DNA from: Euzebya sp051004735 | Lineage (GTDB): Bacteria; Actinomycetota; Nitriliruptoria; Euzebyales; Euzebyaceae | Assembly: GCA_051004735.1 (NCBI GenBank) | Contig: JBPCKA010000104.1 | Coordinates: 1-16,394, forward strand | Length of the DNA stretch: 16,394 bases | Reading direction: 5' to 3' | Part shown: in pieces, positions 6,856 through 13,198 of the stretch | How the letters are laid out: every line of letters starts with the position of its first letter | Numbering within the stretch: position 1 is the stretch's first letter | Made by a program: the position numbers and the translations under genes | Notes under the pieces: model-generated | Seen by the model: the letters and a program-made list of their open reading frames with translations, nothing else | What the model was told of the DNA's origin: nothing | Databases searched by the model: none

Positions 6856-6891
6856 AGGCGTACGTCAGGCACCGGCTGGGCCGGTGCTGCA

Positions 6892-7509
6892 TTGGTCATG
6901 GCCGAACTCGGCCTGGCCTCCAGTCACGCCTTGTGCGACGTGGATCCCGACAGTGTTGCCGATTTCACCACATGGTCGCGTTCTGAGGGGCTTGCGGATG
7001 TCACCGAGGTCGTCCAGGGCGATGGCATGCGGGCCTTGGCGGATCGGATGTTGGGCGATGCGGCGACGGTCGATTCGAGCACGGCGTTGGTGCACATCGA
7101 TCCGTTCAGTCCGACCGCGACGCAGCCGGGTTCGCTGTCGGCGTTGGAACTGGCCGGCGCGCTCATTGACGCCGGCGCTGCGGTGGTCTACTGGTACGGA
7201 TTTGATCGTCCCGAGGAGCGGACGTGGGCCTACGACGAGCTTGGCGCTTCGATCCGCGCGACGCTGTGGTGTGGCGACATCATGGTCACGACCGCGACGG
7301 GCGAGGTTCGCTCCGACGGGGACCTGGGGCTGGCCACGACGCCCGGGGCTGGCTGCGGGATTGTGTGTGCGAATGTTCCCGGTGACGCCGTAGACAGGTG
7401 TGAGATCCTTGGCCAATCACTGGTCCGGGCCTACCAGACCTTCACATCGCCGACCGGCGAACGGGCCGCGCTCGACTTCATCAGTCGTGGCGCCGTTCCC
7501 GCTGGGTGA
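6892..7509 (+). CDS. Methyltransferase-like protein, probably 5'-truncated
   Basis: An open frame of 205 codons from TTG 6892 (ATG at 6898). It contains ALCDVDPDSVADF and VHIDPFSPTA, resembling the acidic motif and the DPPF/Y-like motif of Rossmann methyltransferases (RlmJ or three-Cys-partner type), then AGAAVVYWYG. The same frame runs upstream without a stop to the TAG of the HTH gene at 6853, and those codons (TGWAGAALVMAE) look like continuing homology to a glycine-rich SAM motif. The real N-terminus is therefore probably lost. No Shine-Dalgarno sequence precedes any start. The substrate is unknown, and function is doubtful if the SAM loop is incomplete. Confidence 0.5.
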   Translation: MVMAELGLASSHALCDVDPDSVADFTTWSRSEGLADVTEVVQGDGMRALADRMLGDAATVDSSTALVHIDPFSPTATQPGSLSALELAGALIDAGAAVVYWYGFDRPEERTWAYDELGASIRATLWCGDIMVTTATGEVRSDGDLGLATTPGAGCGIVCANVPGDAVDRCEILGQSLVRAYQTFTSPTGERAALDFISRGAVPAG

Positions 7510-7834
7510 ATGGGTCTAAATCGGTCAGTCACGCCGTGTCCGGTCAAGGTTGCAGAGAATAGTCGAAGATTTTTGGCACAAAACGGGTCGCTGATCCGTC
7601 TATACAGGCATGCGGACGATTTCCGACCTCGGGTCACTGGTTTGCGGGCCAGCCCAACCTGGCCGACAGAGAGGCAGGCCACAGTTCAGCCGAATCGGCT
7701 GAACCGGGGCGGGCGCCGCAGTGTCGATCAGCCGGGCGCCAGCAGACTTACCATCGGGGACGTCTACGGTGCCGCCGATTCGGCGTCACCGTGAATAGTA
7801 GTGTGGCGTTCACCCTAAGTGACCGCCCTGGTGA
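7510..7834. other. Intergenic region with a perfect 9-bp inverted repeat
   Basis: No gene is supported. Base composition is locally less GC-rich (7550-7620). GTTCAGCCG (7684-7692) and CGGCTGAAC (7696-7704) form a perfect inverted repeat with a 3-base AAT centre. It lies about 130 bases past the integrase stop. It could be an operator or a hairpin, but no T-run follows on either strand. Confidence 0.5.
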
Positions 7835-8883
7835 TCAAGGCTGGCCGCCGGCGTCGGGCGCGAAGACCTGGTCGAGCAGGGTGGCGGTGATCGGGTTGAC
7901 CATCTCGTTGCGTCGGATGTAGTGCTGGATCGTGACCTTGGTGTCGCTGTGGCCCAGCAACTCCGGCGCCAGGTCGACGCTGGCCTCCCGATTGATGGCT
8001 GTCGCCACGCTGCGGCGCAGCATGTGCGGGGTCACTCCTTCGATCCCCGTCAGCTTCATCGCCTTGCGGAGCTGACGCCGGACATTATTGGTGGTGAGGG
8101 GCGTGCCGTTTCGGCTGGAGAACAGCGACGTGTCCGGCGATCGGGATGCCAACCTCGTCAGGCGCTGGCGGATCGCCTCAGCGGCAAACGAGGGAAGCGC
8201 CACGGTCCGGCGGGACTGTGAGGTCTTGGGATGGTCCTGCCGTGTCGTCGGCTGCCCCGCGACGCTGATGATCGTTCCGGCGATCCGCGCCGACGTGCCC
8301 AGCATCACCTCGACCATCTGCCCGAGTTGACCGTCAGAGCCGCCGGGTTGGACTTGGGACGCCGCAACCGTGCCACGTGATCCAACGGACTTCGGGGAAG
8401 GATCTCGTGACGTACGGCCAAGGCGAACGCCAACCGCAGGACACTGCGGGCCTTCCTGACCCGGCTGTAGCTCGACTTGGCCAGGTGCTTCAAGAAGCGG
8501 TCGCAACAGGCCACACCGATCTCCCTCAGCGTCAGATCCTTGAAGGCCGGCTCGACCACCTTTCGCATGACCCACTCGTAGAACTCGCGTGTCCGCGGAG
8601 CAAGGTGGCCCTCGAGGTCCAGGTCCTCCAGCCAGTACTCGACAAGCTCACCGAACGCGCTGTCCGGGGAGATCGACGTGAACGACGGCTGGACCAGCGA
8701 CCGTTCGTTCAGCTTGGCCTTCAGCCGATACTCGGCGGCAGCGCGACTATCTCCACTCGCCTGGACGTTGCGGAGCTTACCGTCCCAGTCACGAAAGCGG
8801 GTGCGGGCGACGACGCGGCCGCCGTCTCTGGTGCGATAGCCGATCGCACCGAACGTCCCAATCGGGGTTCGGGGTCTGGGCAT
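7835..8883 (-). pseudogene. Tyrosine recombinase (integrase) pseudogene
   Basis: The ATG at 8883 starts an N-terminal integrase part: an AP2-like arm domain (RTRDGGRVVARTRFRDWDGK) and a SAM-like core-binding domain (FGELVEYWLEDLDLEG, YSRVRKARSVLRLAFALA). Near 8325 a one-base frameshift moves homology to the next frame (QMVEVMLGTSARI). That frame carries the C-terminal catalytic part with HMLRRS (H-x-x-R), LLGHSDTKVTIQHY (H/W box and catalytic tyrosine). Right after LGTSARI, which holds the first catalytic arginine, it jumps to AGTIISVAGQ, so the usual GExLALRWxDVD segment is missing. Frameshift plus deletion argue for a dead gene. It would have recombined the adjacent tRNA-Pro site. Confidence 0.88.
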
Positions 8884-8889
8884 CGCGCA

Positions 8890-9136
8890 TCACCATCGGT
8901 CCTGCGGGTCAGGAGGGGCAGACGATTCCTTCTGGGTTTCCATCCAGTCGCGGACGTCACTGACGGCGAAGCGAAGCCGCTTGCCGAAGCGGTAGGCGCG
9001 CGGACCGCGCTTGCCAACGCGCCAGTCATAGATCGTCCTGCTTGGGCAGACCGAGGTAGTCGGCCAACTCATCGATGCTCAGGAGTCGTTGGAGGCCGTG
9101 AGATGGATCAAGGGTGGGGGAGGGTTCAGTGTCCAT
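8890..9136 (-). pseudogene. Excisionase/AlpA-like winged-helix protein, frameshifted
   Basis: The ATG at 9136 starts MDTEPSPTLDPSHG and continues into LLSIDELADYLGLPK, the start of a MerR-type HTH of excisionases. One base later the frame is wrong and hits TGA. The other frame resumes as RTIYDWRVGKRGPRAYRFGK and RLRFAVSDVRDWME, the rest of the same domain, to a TGA at 8892-8890. A single-base change near 9040 separates the two. It lies just upstream of the integrase start, the usual xis-int order. Both genes of the recombination module are therefore damaged. Confidence 0.8.
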
Positions 9137-9274
9137 GACAGACAGGTGCGCAGAGCGTCCCAGACCAACCGAAACGTGGTCGAGGAAGCTCGATCTGTCT
9201 GCTACGGGGGACCCTCAGGAGGGCCTCAAAGTGGTCTGAATGTGGTTGGGAAACCAAAAGTCTCACCTACAGAC
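9137..9274. other. Region upstream of the excisionase remnant
   Basis: No gene is supported. CAGACAG near 9138 and CTGTCTG near 9196 form an imperfect inverted pair, possibly recombination-module control DNA. Confidence 0.3.
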
Positions 9275-9307
9275 AGTCGCGGAATCCGTAGCGATTCCGC
9301 GACTTTT
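9275..9307 (+). terminator. Strong stem-loop with T-run next to the tRNA-Pro fragment
   Basis: AGTCGCGGAATC (9275-9286) pairs perfectly with GATTCCGCGACT (9293-9304) across a 6-base loop, followed by TTT. On the plus strand this has the form of a Rho-independent terminator. It lies just past the 3' end of the tRNA-Pro fragment, so it may be the old tRNA terminator or part of the attachment region. Confidence 0.6.
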
Positions 9308-9311
9308 GGAG

Positions 9312-9343
9312 TCGGGATGCAGGGATTTGAACCCTGGACCTCC
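9312..9343 (-). other. tRNA-Pro 3'-end fragment (attachment-site scar)
   Basis: On the minus strand the T arm is CAGGG-TTCAAAT-CCCTG (9336-9320), followed by CATCCCG (9319-9313) and the discriminator A. CATCCCG-A is the 3' acceptor strand of tRNA-Pro, whose 5' strand is CGGGATG. No 5' half is present. A tRNA 3' end without its 5' half, close to an integrase, is the classic footprint of an attachment site. It also explains the misleading open frame here reading MQGFEPWTS. Confidence 0.7.
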
Positions 9344-9348
9344 ACGGC

Positions 9349-9372
9349 AAAACCCCTGGTCAGAGGGATTTT
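9349..9372. repeat. Imperfect palindrome beside the tRNA-Pro fragment
   Basis: AAAACCCCT (9349-9357) pairs with the A/G-rich stretch ending GGGATTTT (9365-9372) around GGTC. A similar palindrome lies beside the tRNA-Leu fragment at 15292-15311, sharing the pattern AAACCC...TCAGAGGG.TTT. Integrase-binding arms are a reasonable guess. Confidence 0.45.
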
Positions 9373-9401
9373 CAGGTCACCGGATACGTTTTGGGATACC
9401 T

Positions 9402-9436
9402 AGTCGGAGACGGGAGGAGGGCTCCTCCCCGCGACT
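9402..9436. repeat. Two-part hairpin
   Basis: GGGAGGAG (9412-9419) and CTCCTCCC (9422-9429) pair perfectly, with an outer AGTCG/CGACT stem (9402-9406 with 9432-9436) beyond a small internal loop. No T-run follows. It may be attachment-region structure. The rest of 9437-9620 has no gene I can support; a minus-strand frame from the IS256 remnant continues to 9462 in unrelated residues. Confidence 0.4.
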
Positions 9437-9620
9437 GAAGTCTAGTCCATCCTTCGGTCGTCTAGGGCTGTTTGCCGCTCGCTGGGAACACGTATGTGGT
9501 GACGAAGTGGCCGTTGGCGACGCAATCGACCACAACGTATGAATCAGCGGCGCTCACCATCTCCAGGGGAAGGCGGACATGAACAATGTTGTGGACTTGG
9601 CCTTGAGCGCATGATCGTCG

Positions 9621-9815
9621 AAGCCTGCGGCCACCCAACACCACCGACCCGGCCGCGGCGGTGTGCCGCACGGCGGTGCGGTCGGGGAACTTGGCGTGCT
9701 TGGGGCCGACTTTGGCGGTGACCTCGGCCTGCATCATCTCCGCCATCACCGCCAGCCCCACCGACACCGACAGGGCCAGCAGGCCCTTCCGGGCGGTGGC
9801 GGCGATCGGCGATCG
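9621..9815 (-). pseudogene. IS256-family-like transposase N-terminal remnant
   Basis: The minus strand reads AATARKGLLALSVSVGLAVM, then AEMMQAEVTAKVGPKHAKF and PDRTAVRH...GSVVLGGRRL. This matches the N-terminal region of IS256-family (MULE-like) transposases: MxEMMxAEVTxxVGPKxxxxPDRxAVRHGxxxGxVxLGGRR. Homology stops at GGRRL, where RPRVR would be expected. None of the DDE catalytic domain follows. No start codon or terminal repeat can be fixed. It is a decayed fragment. Confidence 0.65.
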
Positions 9816-9861
9816 GAGAGGACCTCTCCGGGAATGGCCGCCGGGCCGTCGGTGAGCGGGC

Positions 9862-10178
9862 TCACGCAGCCTGTCGGCGAGCGTCGAGCAAGAGCAGCAC
9901 GAGCAGCACGACCTCGGCTGCGAGGGAGACGTTGCCCAGCACGGTGAGCTCGTCGAAGGTGAAGCCGACGTAGAGGTAGCCGACGATGACCGAGACCGTC
10001 ATCGCGATCAGCAGGAAGCGCGCGCGAACTTGCGCAGGCCCACCGGCACCCGCTGCCAGTAGAGACCTACCACTCCCGCCGGGTAGGCGACCGCCACGAA
10101 GGCGAACGACAGGTAAACCCAGAGCGGCTCGTCGCGCAGCAGGAACGAGGCGTGGATCAGCGCAGAGATCCTCTCTTC
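9862..10178 (-). pseudogene. Small integral membrane protein, frameshifted by a GC dinucleotide slip
   Basis: One minus-strand frame reads ISALIHASFLLRDEPLWVYL, then SFAFVAVAYPAGVVGLYW and VPVGLRKFAR. The adjacent frame continues RFLLIAMTVSVIVGYLYVGF and LAAEVVLLVLLLLDARRQAA to a TGA at 9864-9862. Together they make a three-helix membrane protein of about 105 residues. Removing one GC from the GCGCGCGCG run at 10018-10026 restores the frame exactly. No clear start codon is visible near 10178, and I do not recognise the family. It could be a pseudogene, a phase-variable gene or a sequencing slip. Confidence 0.5.
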
Positions 10179-10374
10179 CGTCTGTTGGTGTTGCCAGCCG
10201 GTAGCTGGTGTTGGCCGAGTTCGAAGGCACAGGCTGAGCAGGTATGGGCGGTCTCGGTGGAGCGGATCAGCGCGCGGGCGGGCCTTGCCGTCCGACAAGC
10301 TGCTTCGGCTGCTGGAGGACGCGTTGCGCCTTCATCTCGGGCTGGCCTGGGTTGGCGTCATCGGCAATCGCTCC

Positions 10375-10406
10375 AAAGCCATCCAGCTGGATGGAAGGTC
10401 TACGGT
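10375..10406 (+). promoter_or_regulatory. MerR-type operator 1 (autoregulation)
   Basis: CCATCCAGCTGGATGG (10379-10394) is a perfect 16-bp palindrome. TACGGT (10401-10406) is a likely -10 box, and a weak -35 (AAAGCC, 10375-10380) gives a 20-base spacer with the dyad inside it, the stretched layout used by MerR-family activators. The -10 ends 7 bases before the regulator ATG, so the message is probably leaderless. The region 10384-10400 is nearly identical to operator 2. Confidence 0.65.
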
Positions 10407-10413
10407 GGGGCGC

Positions 10414-10815
10414 ATGCGTATCGGACAGCTCGCCGACCGGTTCGGCGTCAACCCCAAGACCATCCGCTACTACGAGTCCATCGGGCTGATGCCCGACCCT
10501 GATCGCAGCCCCAGCGGCTACCGGCTGTACGACAATGGCGACGCCGAACGACTGGGCTTCATCCGGACCGCGCAACGGCTTGGCCTCTCGCTGGATGACA
10601 TCTTGGGGATCCTGGCCATCCGTGCCCGTGACGAACCGCCGTGCCGTCACGTGGTGGAACTCCTGCAGGTCCATGTCACGGAGCTGGACGCACGGATCCA
10701 GGAGATGCGCGTGCTTCGCGACAACCTGACAGCGACGATCTCACGGGCCGACGACCTGCGCGACCGGGACGGGAGGTTCTGCAGCGTCATCGAGCACGGC
10801 GGAACCGCCCCTTGA
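10414..10815 (+). CDS. MerR-family metal-responsive regulator
   Basis: A 133-residue MerR protein starting MRIGQLADRFGVNPKTIRYY (winged HTH), then SPSGYRLYDNGDAERLGFIR and a long dimerisation helix. Two cysteines sit where metal sensors of this family have ligands: C76 in EPPCRHVVELL and C122 in GRFCSVIEH, with H77 and H126 nearby. That points to a soft-metal or thiol sensor (ZntR/CueR/MerR group) without fixing the metal. An upstream GTG at 10285 was rejected because those codons cover the operator and precede the -10 box. The stop codon overlaps the -35 box of the next promoter. It likely activates itself and the CcdA-like gene. Confidence 0.88.
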   Translation: MRIGQLADRFGVNPKTIRYYESIGLMPDPDRSPSGYRLYDNGDAERLGFIRTAQRLGLSLDDILGILAIRARDEPPCRHVVELLQVHVTELDARIQEMRVLRDNLTATISRADDLRDRDGRFCSVIEHGGTAP

Positions 10816-10843
10816 CCTTCCAGCCGGATGGAGGCTCTACCGT
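10812..10843 (+). promoter_or_regulatory. MerR-type operator 2, promoter of the CcdA-like gene
   Basis: TTGACC (10812-10817) and TACCGT (10838-10843) are separated by 20 bases, too long for RNA polymerase alone and typical of MerR-activated promoters. The spacer holds the dyad CCTTCCAGCCGGATGGAGG, nearly matching operator 1. The -10 ends 6 bases before the ATG at 10850, so the transcript should be leaderless. Confidence 0.75.
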
Positions 10844-10849
10844 CAGGGC

Positions 10850-11743
10850 ATGACGCGCCGAACCTACGAAGTCGATGACGATCCCGACCAACCCGATGCC
10901 GAGGGGACGGCCGATGGACGTTCGCGATACGGTCTGCTCGTCCTCGGCATCGCCGTCATCGCGGTGGCGGGGTACGCCGGGTACGTGCTGTACCCACGGT
11001 TTGACTTGCCGGCGCTGGAGGGGGCGGGCCTGCTGGCGCTGGCGGCGGGGGCGGGGATCGCTTCGTTCTTCGCACCATGTTCGTTCCCGCTACTAGTCAC
11101 CCTGCTGTCACGAGAGTCCGGCGGTGCCCGGCAGGGTCGTCCGTTGGTGTTCGCTGCTGCTCTGGCCAGCGGCACCACGTTGTTCCTGATCGTGTTCGGT
11201 GGCCTGATCGCCCTGGGGGGCAGTGCCTTCGCGGCCAGCGTGACGTTCACCAGCACGGTCGGGATCACCCTGAGGATCGTCGTCGGATCGGTTCTGGTGG
11301 TCCTGGGGTTGGTGCAGCTCGGCGCGTTGACCGACAGCCCGTTCCGTGCGGTGGAACGGGTGACGAAACGGCTGAATCGTGCCCAGGCACGATTGCGTCG
11401 TCGCCACCCGGTCGCGGGGTTCACCGCGTTCGGGTTCTTCTATCTCGCGGCGGGATTTGGTTGAACGGGGCCGATCCTGGCCGGTCTGGCCGGGCAAGCA
11501 CTCATAACGGGAGGGGTCCCGACGGCAGCGACCGCGTTCGGTTTGGCCGCAGTCGTGATCGTGGCGCTGATGTTCACCGCGGCGTTCACCGTCTCGCGCG
11601 CCCAGGACGCCACCGTGGACCGGATCCAGAATGCTGCGCCGACCATCAAGCGGTGGGGCGGCGCGGTCCTGATCGCCGTCGGGGTGTGGTTCGTCGCTCT
11701 GGCGTTGTTCGCTGACTTCTTCGCAGGGATCTTCCCCGTCTAG
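10850..11743 (+). CDS. CcdA/DsbD-like membrane redox protein with in-frame UGA at a conserved cysteine (candidate selenoprotein)
   Basis: 297 codons if the TGA at 11462-11464 (codon 205) is read through, otherwise 204. An N-terminal helix (LLVLGIAVIAVAGYAGYVLY) is followed by the CcdA signature GIASFFAPCSFPLLVTLL with C77, and further helices. The second signature is FFYLAAGFG-UGA-TGPILAGL; CcdA proteins have cysteine at this spot (GxxxCxxP), the redox partner of the first. The frame stays clean afterwards through two more helices to TAG at 11743. CcdA/DsbD proteins pass electrons across the membrane by a cysteine pair. Here the pair would be C77-Sec205. The alternative is a simple TGC/TGT to TGA nonsense mutation. 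It is driven by a MerR-type promoter, and ATG 10850 is probably leaderless. Confidence 0.8.
11476..11493 (+). promoter_or_regulatory. Candidate bacterial SECIS hairpin just after the UGA
   Basis: CC (11476-11477) pairs with GG (11492-11493). T11478 is bulged. GGCC (11479-11482) pairs with GGCC (11488-11491), closing a GGTCT loop (11483-11487). Eighteen bases separate the TGA from the loop. From memory, the E. coli fdhF SECIS also has a bulged U, four bases before a GGUCU loop, and 18 bases from UGA to that loop. GGCC motifs are common in GC-rich DNA, so the stem alone is weak evidence; the loop, bulge and spacing together are what count. Confidence 0.65.
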
Positions 11744-11756
11744 CCCACAGCGGCGA

Positions 11757-13109
11757 TCAGAGGATGGAGCCGAGGTCGGAGCCGACGCTTGGGTAGCTGG
11801 CGGTCATGGACTTGAGCTGGCGGGTGGTGAGGCCCAGTTTGATGGCCAGGGCGCAGAAGTTGATCAGCTCGCCGTACTCCGGGCCGAGCATGTGGGCGCC
11901 GACGATGGTGTCGCTGGAGGGGTCGATGAGGATCTTGGTCGCCGCGGTGGTCTCGCCGATCCGGTAGTTGGAGAACCACCGGCCGGTGTCGTGGAAGCGC
12001 ACGTCGACGTCGAGGCCGGCGTCGCGGGCGTCGGACTCCAGCATGCCCACGTGGGCCAGTTCGGGGATGGTGTAGACGACGCTGGCGATCCCGTCGTAGT
12101 CGGGCACGACCTGTGAGCCCTTGAGCATGTTGGTGGCGGCCACCTTGCCCTCAAACACCGCCACCGGGGTGAGGGGCGTGCCGGGGGTGTCAGCGGAGTC
12201 CCCGGCCGCCCATACCGCCGGGTTCGTGGTGCTCTGCAGGTGGCCGGCGACCCTCACGCCCGCGGGCCCGTGGGCGATGTCGGCGGCGTCCAGGTCCAGC
12301 CGGGACAGCTCAGGGACCCGGCCGGCGCCGTGCACGACGAGGTCGGTCTCGATGGTCTGCTCGACCCCGTCGCGCGACACCGTGACCGTGTAGCCGTCGT
12401 CGTCCTTGCGTACGCCGGTGATGGTGGTGTGGGCGCGCACGTCGATGCCCACGCCGGTGCTGTGCTCAACGAGCATGTCGACGAGATCGGGGTCAAAGCC
12501 CTTGAGCGGTCGCTCGCCCCGGTCGATCACGACAGGGCTGACGCCGGCACGGGCGGCGATGTGTGCGAACTCCATCGACACGAACCCGCCGCCGACGAAC
12601 AGGATGCGACCCGGCAGCGCATCCAGGTGCAGGAACTCGGTGCTGTCGATCAGGTGTTCGTGGCCTGGGATGTCCAGGGGCCGGGGGCGTGCGCCCGTGG
12701 CGATCAGGAACCGTTTGGCCTGTACCGTGCGACCATCGATGTCCAGACGCGTGGGCCCGGTGAACCGCGCGGTCCCGTGGAGTGTGTCGACGCTGTTGTC
12801 GGTGAGGCCGCGTTCCATGTTGTCGGGCACGGGGTCGGTGAAGCCGCGCTTGTGCGCCATCAGGTCACCCCAGTTGATGGCCAGGCCCGCGGGGTCGATC
12901 CCCTTGCCGGCCATGAGGCGGGCGGCGTCGATGATCTCCGCGCCGCGTCGCAGGATCTTCTTGGGGTCACAGCCCCGCAGCGCACAGGTGCCGCCGTAGG
13001 GCAGGTCGTCGACGATCGCGACCCGCCAGCCGGCGGCACCACACTTGTTGGCGGCGTTGACGCCGGCCATGCCGGCGCCGATCACGATCAGGTCGTAGGG
13101 ATCGGTCAT
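11757..13109 (-). CDS. FAD-dependent pyridine nucleotide-disulfide oxidoreductase, MerA/glutathione-reductase-like
   Basis: A 450-residue flavoprotein starting at ATG 13109 (AGGAGA upstream). It has the FAD loop LIVIGAGMAGVNAA, the redox disulfide GGTCALRGCDPKK (C42, C47), an NAD(P)-binding loop FVGGGFVSMEFAH, and the second FAD motif VWAAGDSADT. The C-terminal dimerisation domain ends TASYPSVGSDLGSIL. It lacks the HPTxxE catalytic pair of glutathione and lipoamide reductases, and the C-terminal Cys-Cys of classical MerA, so a true mercuric reductase is doubtful. It may reduce a thiol cofactor or a metal complex. It converges with the CcdA-like gene (13 bases apart) and diverges from the metallochaperone operon. 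Confidence 0.88.
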   Translation of the reverse strand: MTDPYDLIVIGAGMAGVNAANKCGAAGWRVAIVDDLPYGGTCALRGCDPKKILRRGAEIIDAARLMAGKGIDPAGLAINWGDLMAHKRGFTDPVPDNMERGLTDNSVDTLHGTARFTGPTRLDIDGRTVQAKRFLIATGARPRPLDIPGHEHLIDSTEFLHLDALPGRILFVGGGFVSMEFAHIAARAGVSPVVIDRGERPLKGFDPDLVDMLVEHSTGVGIDVRAHTTITGVRKDDDGYTVTVSRDGVEQTIETDLVVHGAGRVPELSRLDLDAADIAHGPAGVRVAGHLQSTTNPAVWAAGDSADTPGTPLTPVAVFEGKVAATNMLKGSQVVPDYDGIASVVYTIPELAHVGMLESDARDAGLDVDVRFHDTGRWFSNYRIGETTAATKILIDPSSDTIVGAHMLGPEYGELINFCALAIKLGLTTRQLKSMTASYPSVGSDLGSIL

Positions 13110-13135
13110 GTGTCTGGCTTCTCCTGCCGATGGGA

Positions 13136-13159
13136 AATATATTCGGTTTTCCGTATGCT
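13136..13159. promoter_or_regulatory. Divergent promoter region with ArsR-type operator
   Basis: ATTCGG (13141-13146) and CCGTAT (13151-13156) form an imperfect inverted repeat around TTTT, in an AT-rich patch unlike its surroundings. On the minus strand TATATT (13141-13136) is a good -10 for the oxidoreductase. On the plus strand TATGCT (13154-13159) can serve the metallochaperone operon. The dyad overlaps or abuts both, so one ArsR dimer could shut both directions. Confidence 0.6.
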
Positions 13160-13198
13160 TTGCAGGGACCGTACCCCGACGTTGAGGAGCGCACACCG

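Noticed and set aside
9275..9307. Second SECIS-like or riboswitch structure
   Set aside because: A long perfect stem followed by T residues next to a tRNA end is better explained as a terminator.
9312..9372. Functional tRNA-Pro gene
   Set aside because: Only the T arm and 3' acceptor strand are present; no CGGGATG 5' strand, D arm or anticodon arm lies upstream.
9089..9403. Open frame reading MQGFEPWTSTAKP
   Set aside because: The GFEP motif is the antisense reading of a tRNA T arm (GGGTTCAAATCC), a known source of false proteins; the same applies to GGFEPPTP at 15250.
10285..10413. Longer start for the MerR regulator
   Set aside because: The extra 43 codons cover the operator and -10 box and lack homology; MRIGQLADRFGV is the normal family start.
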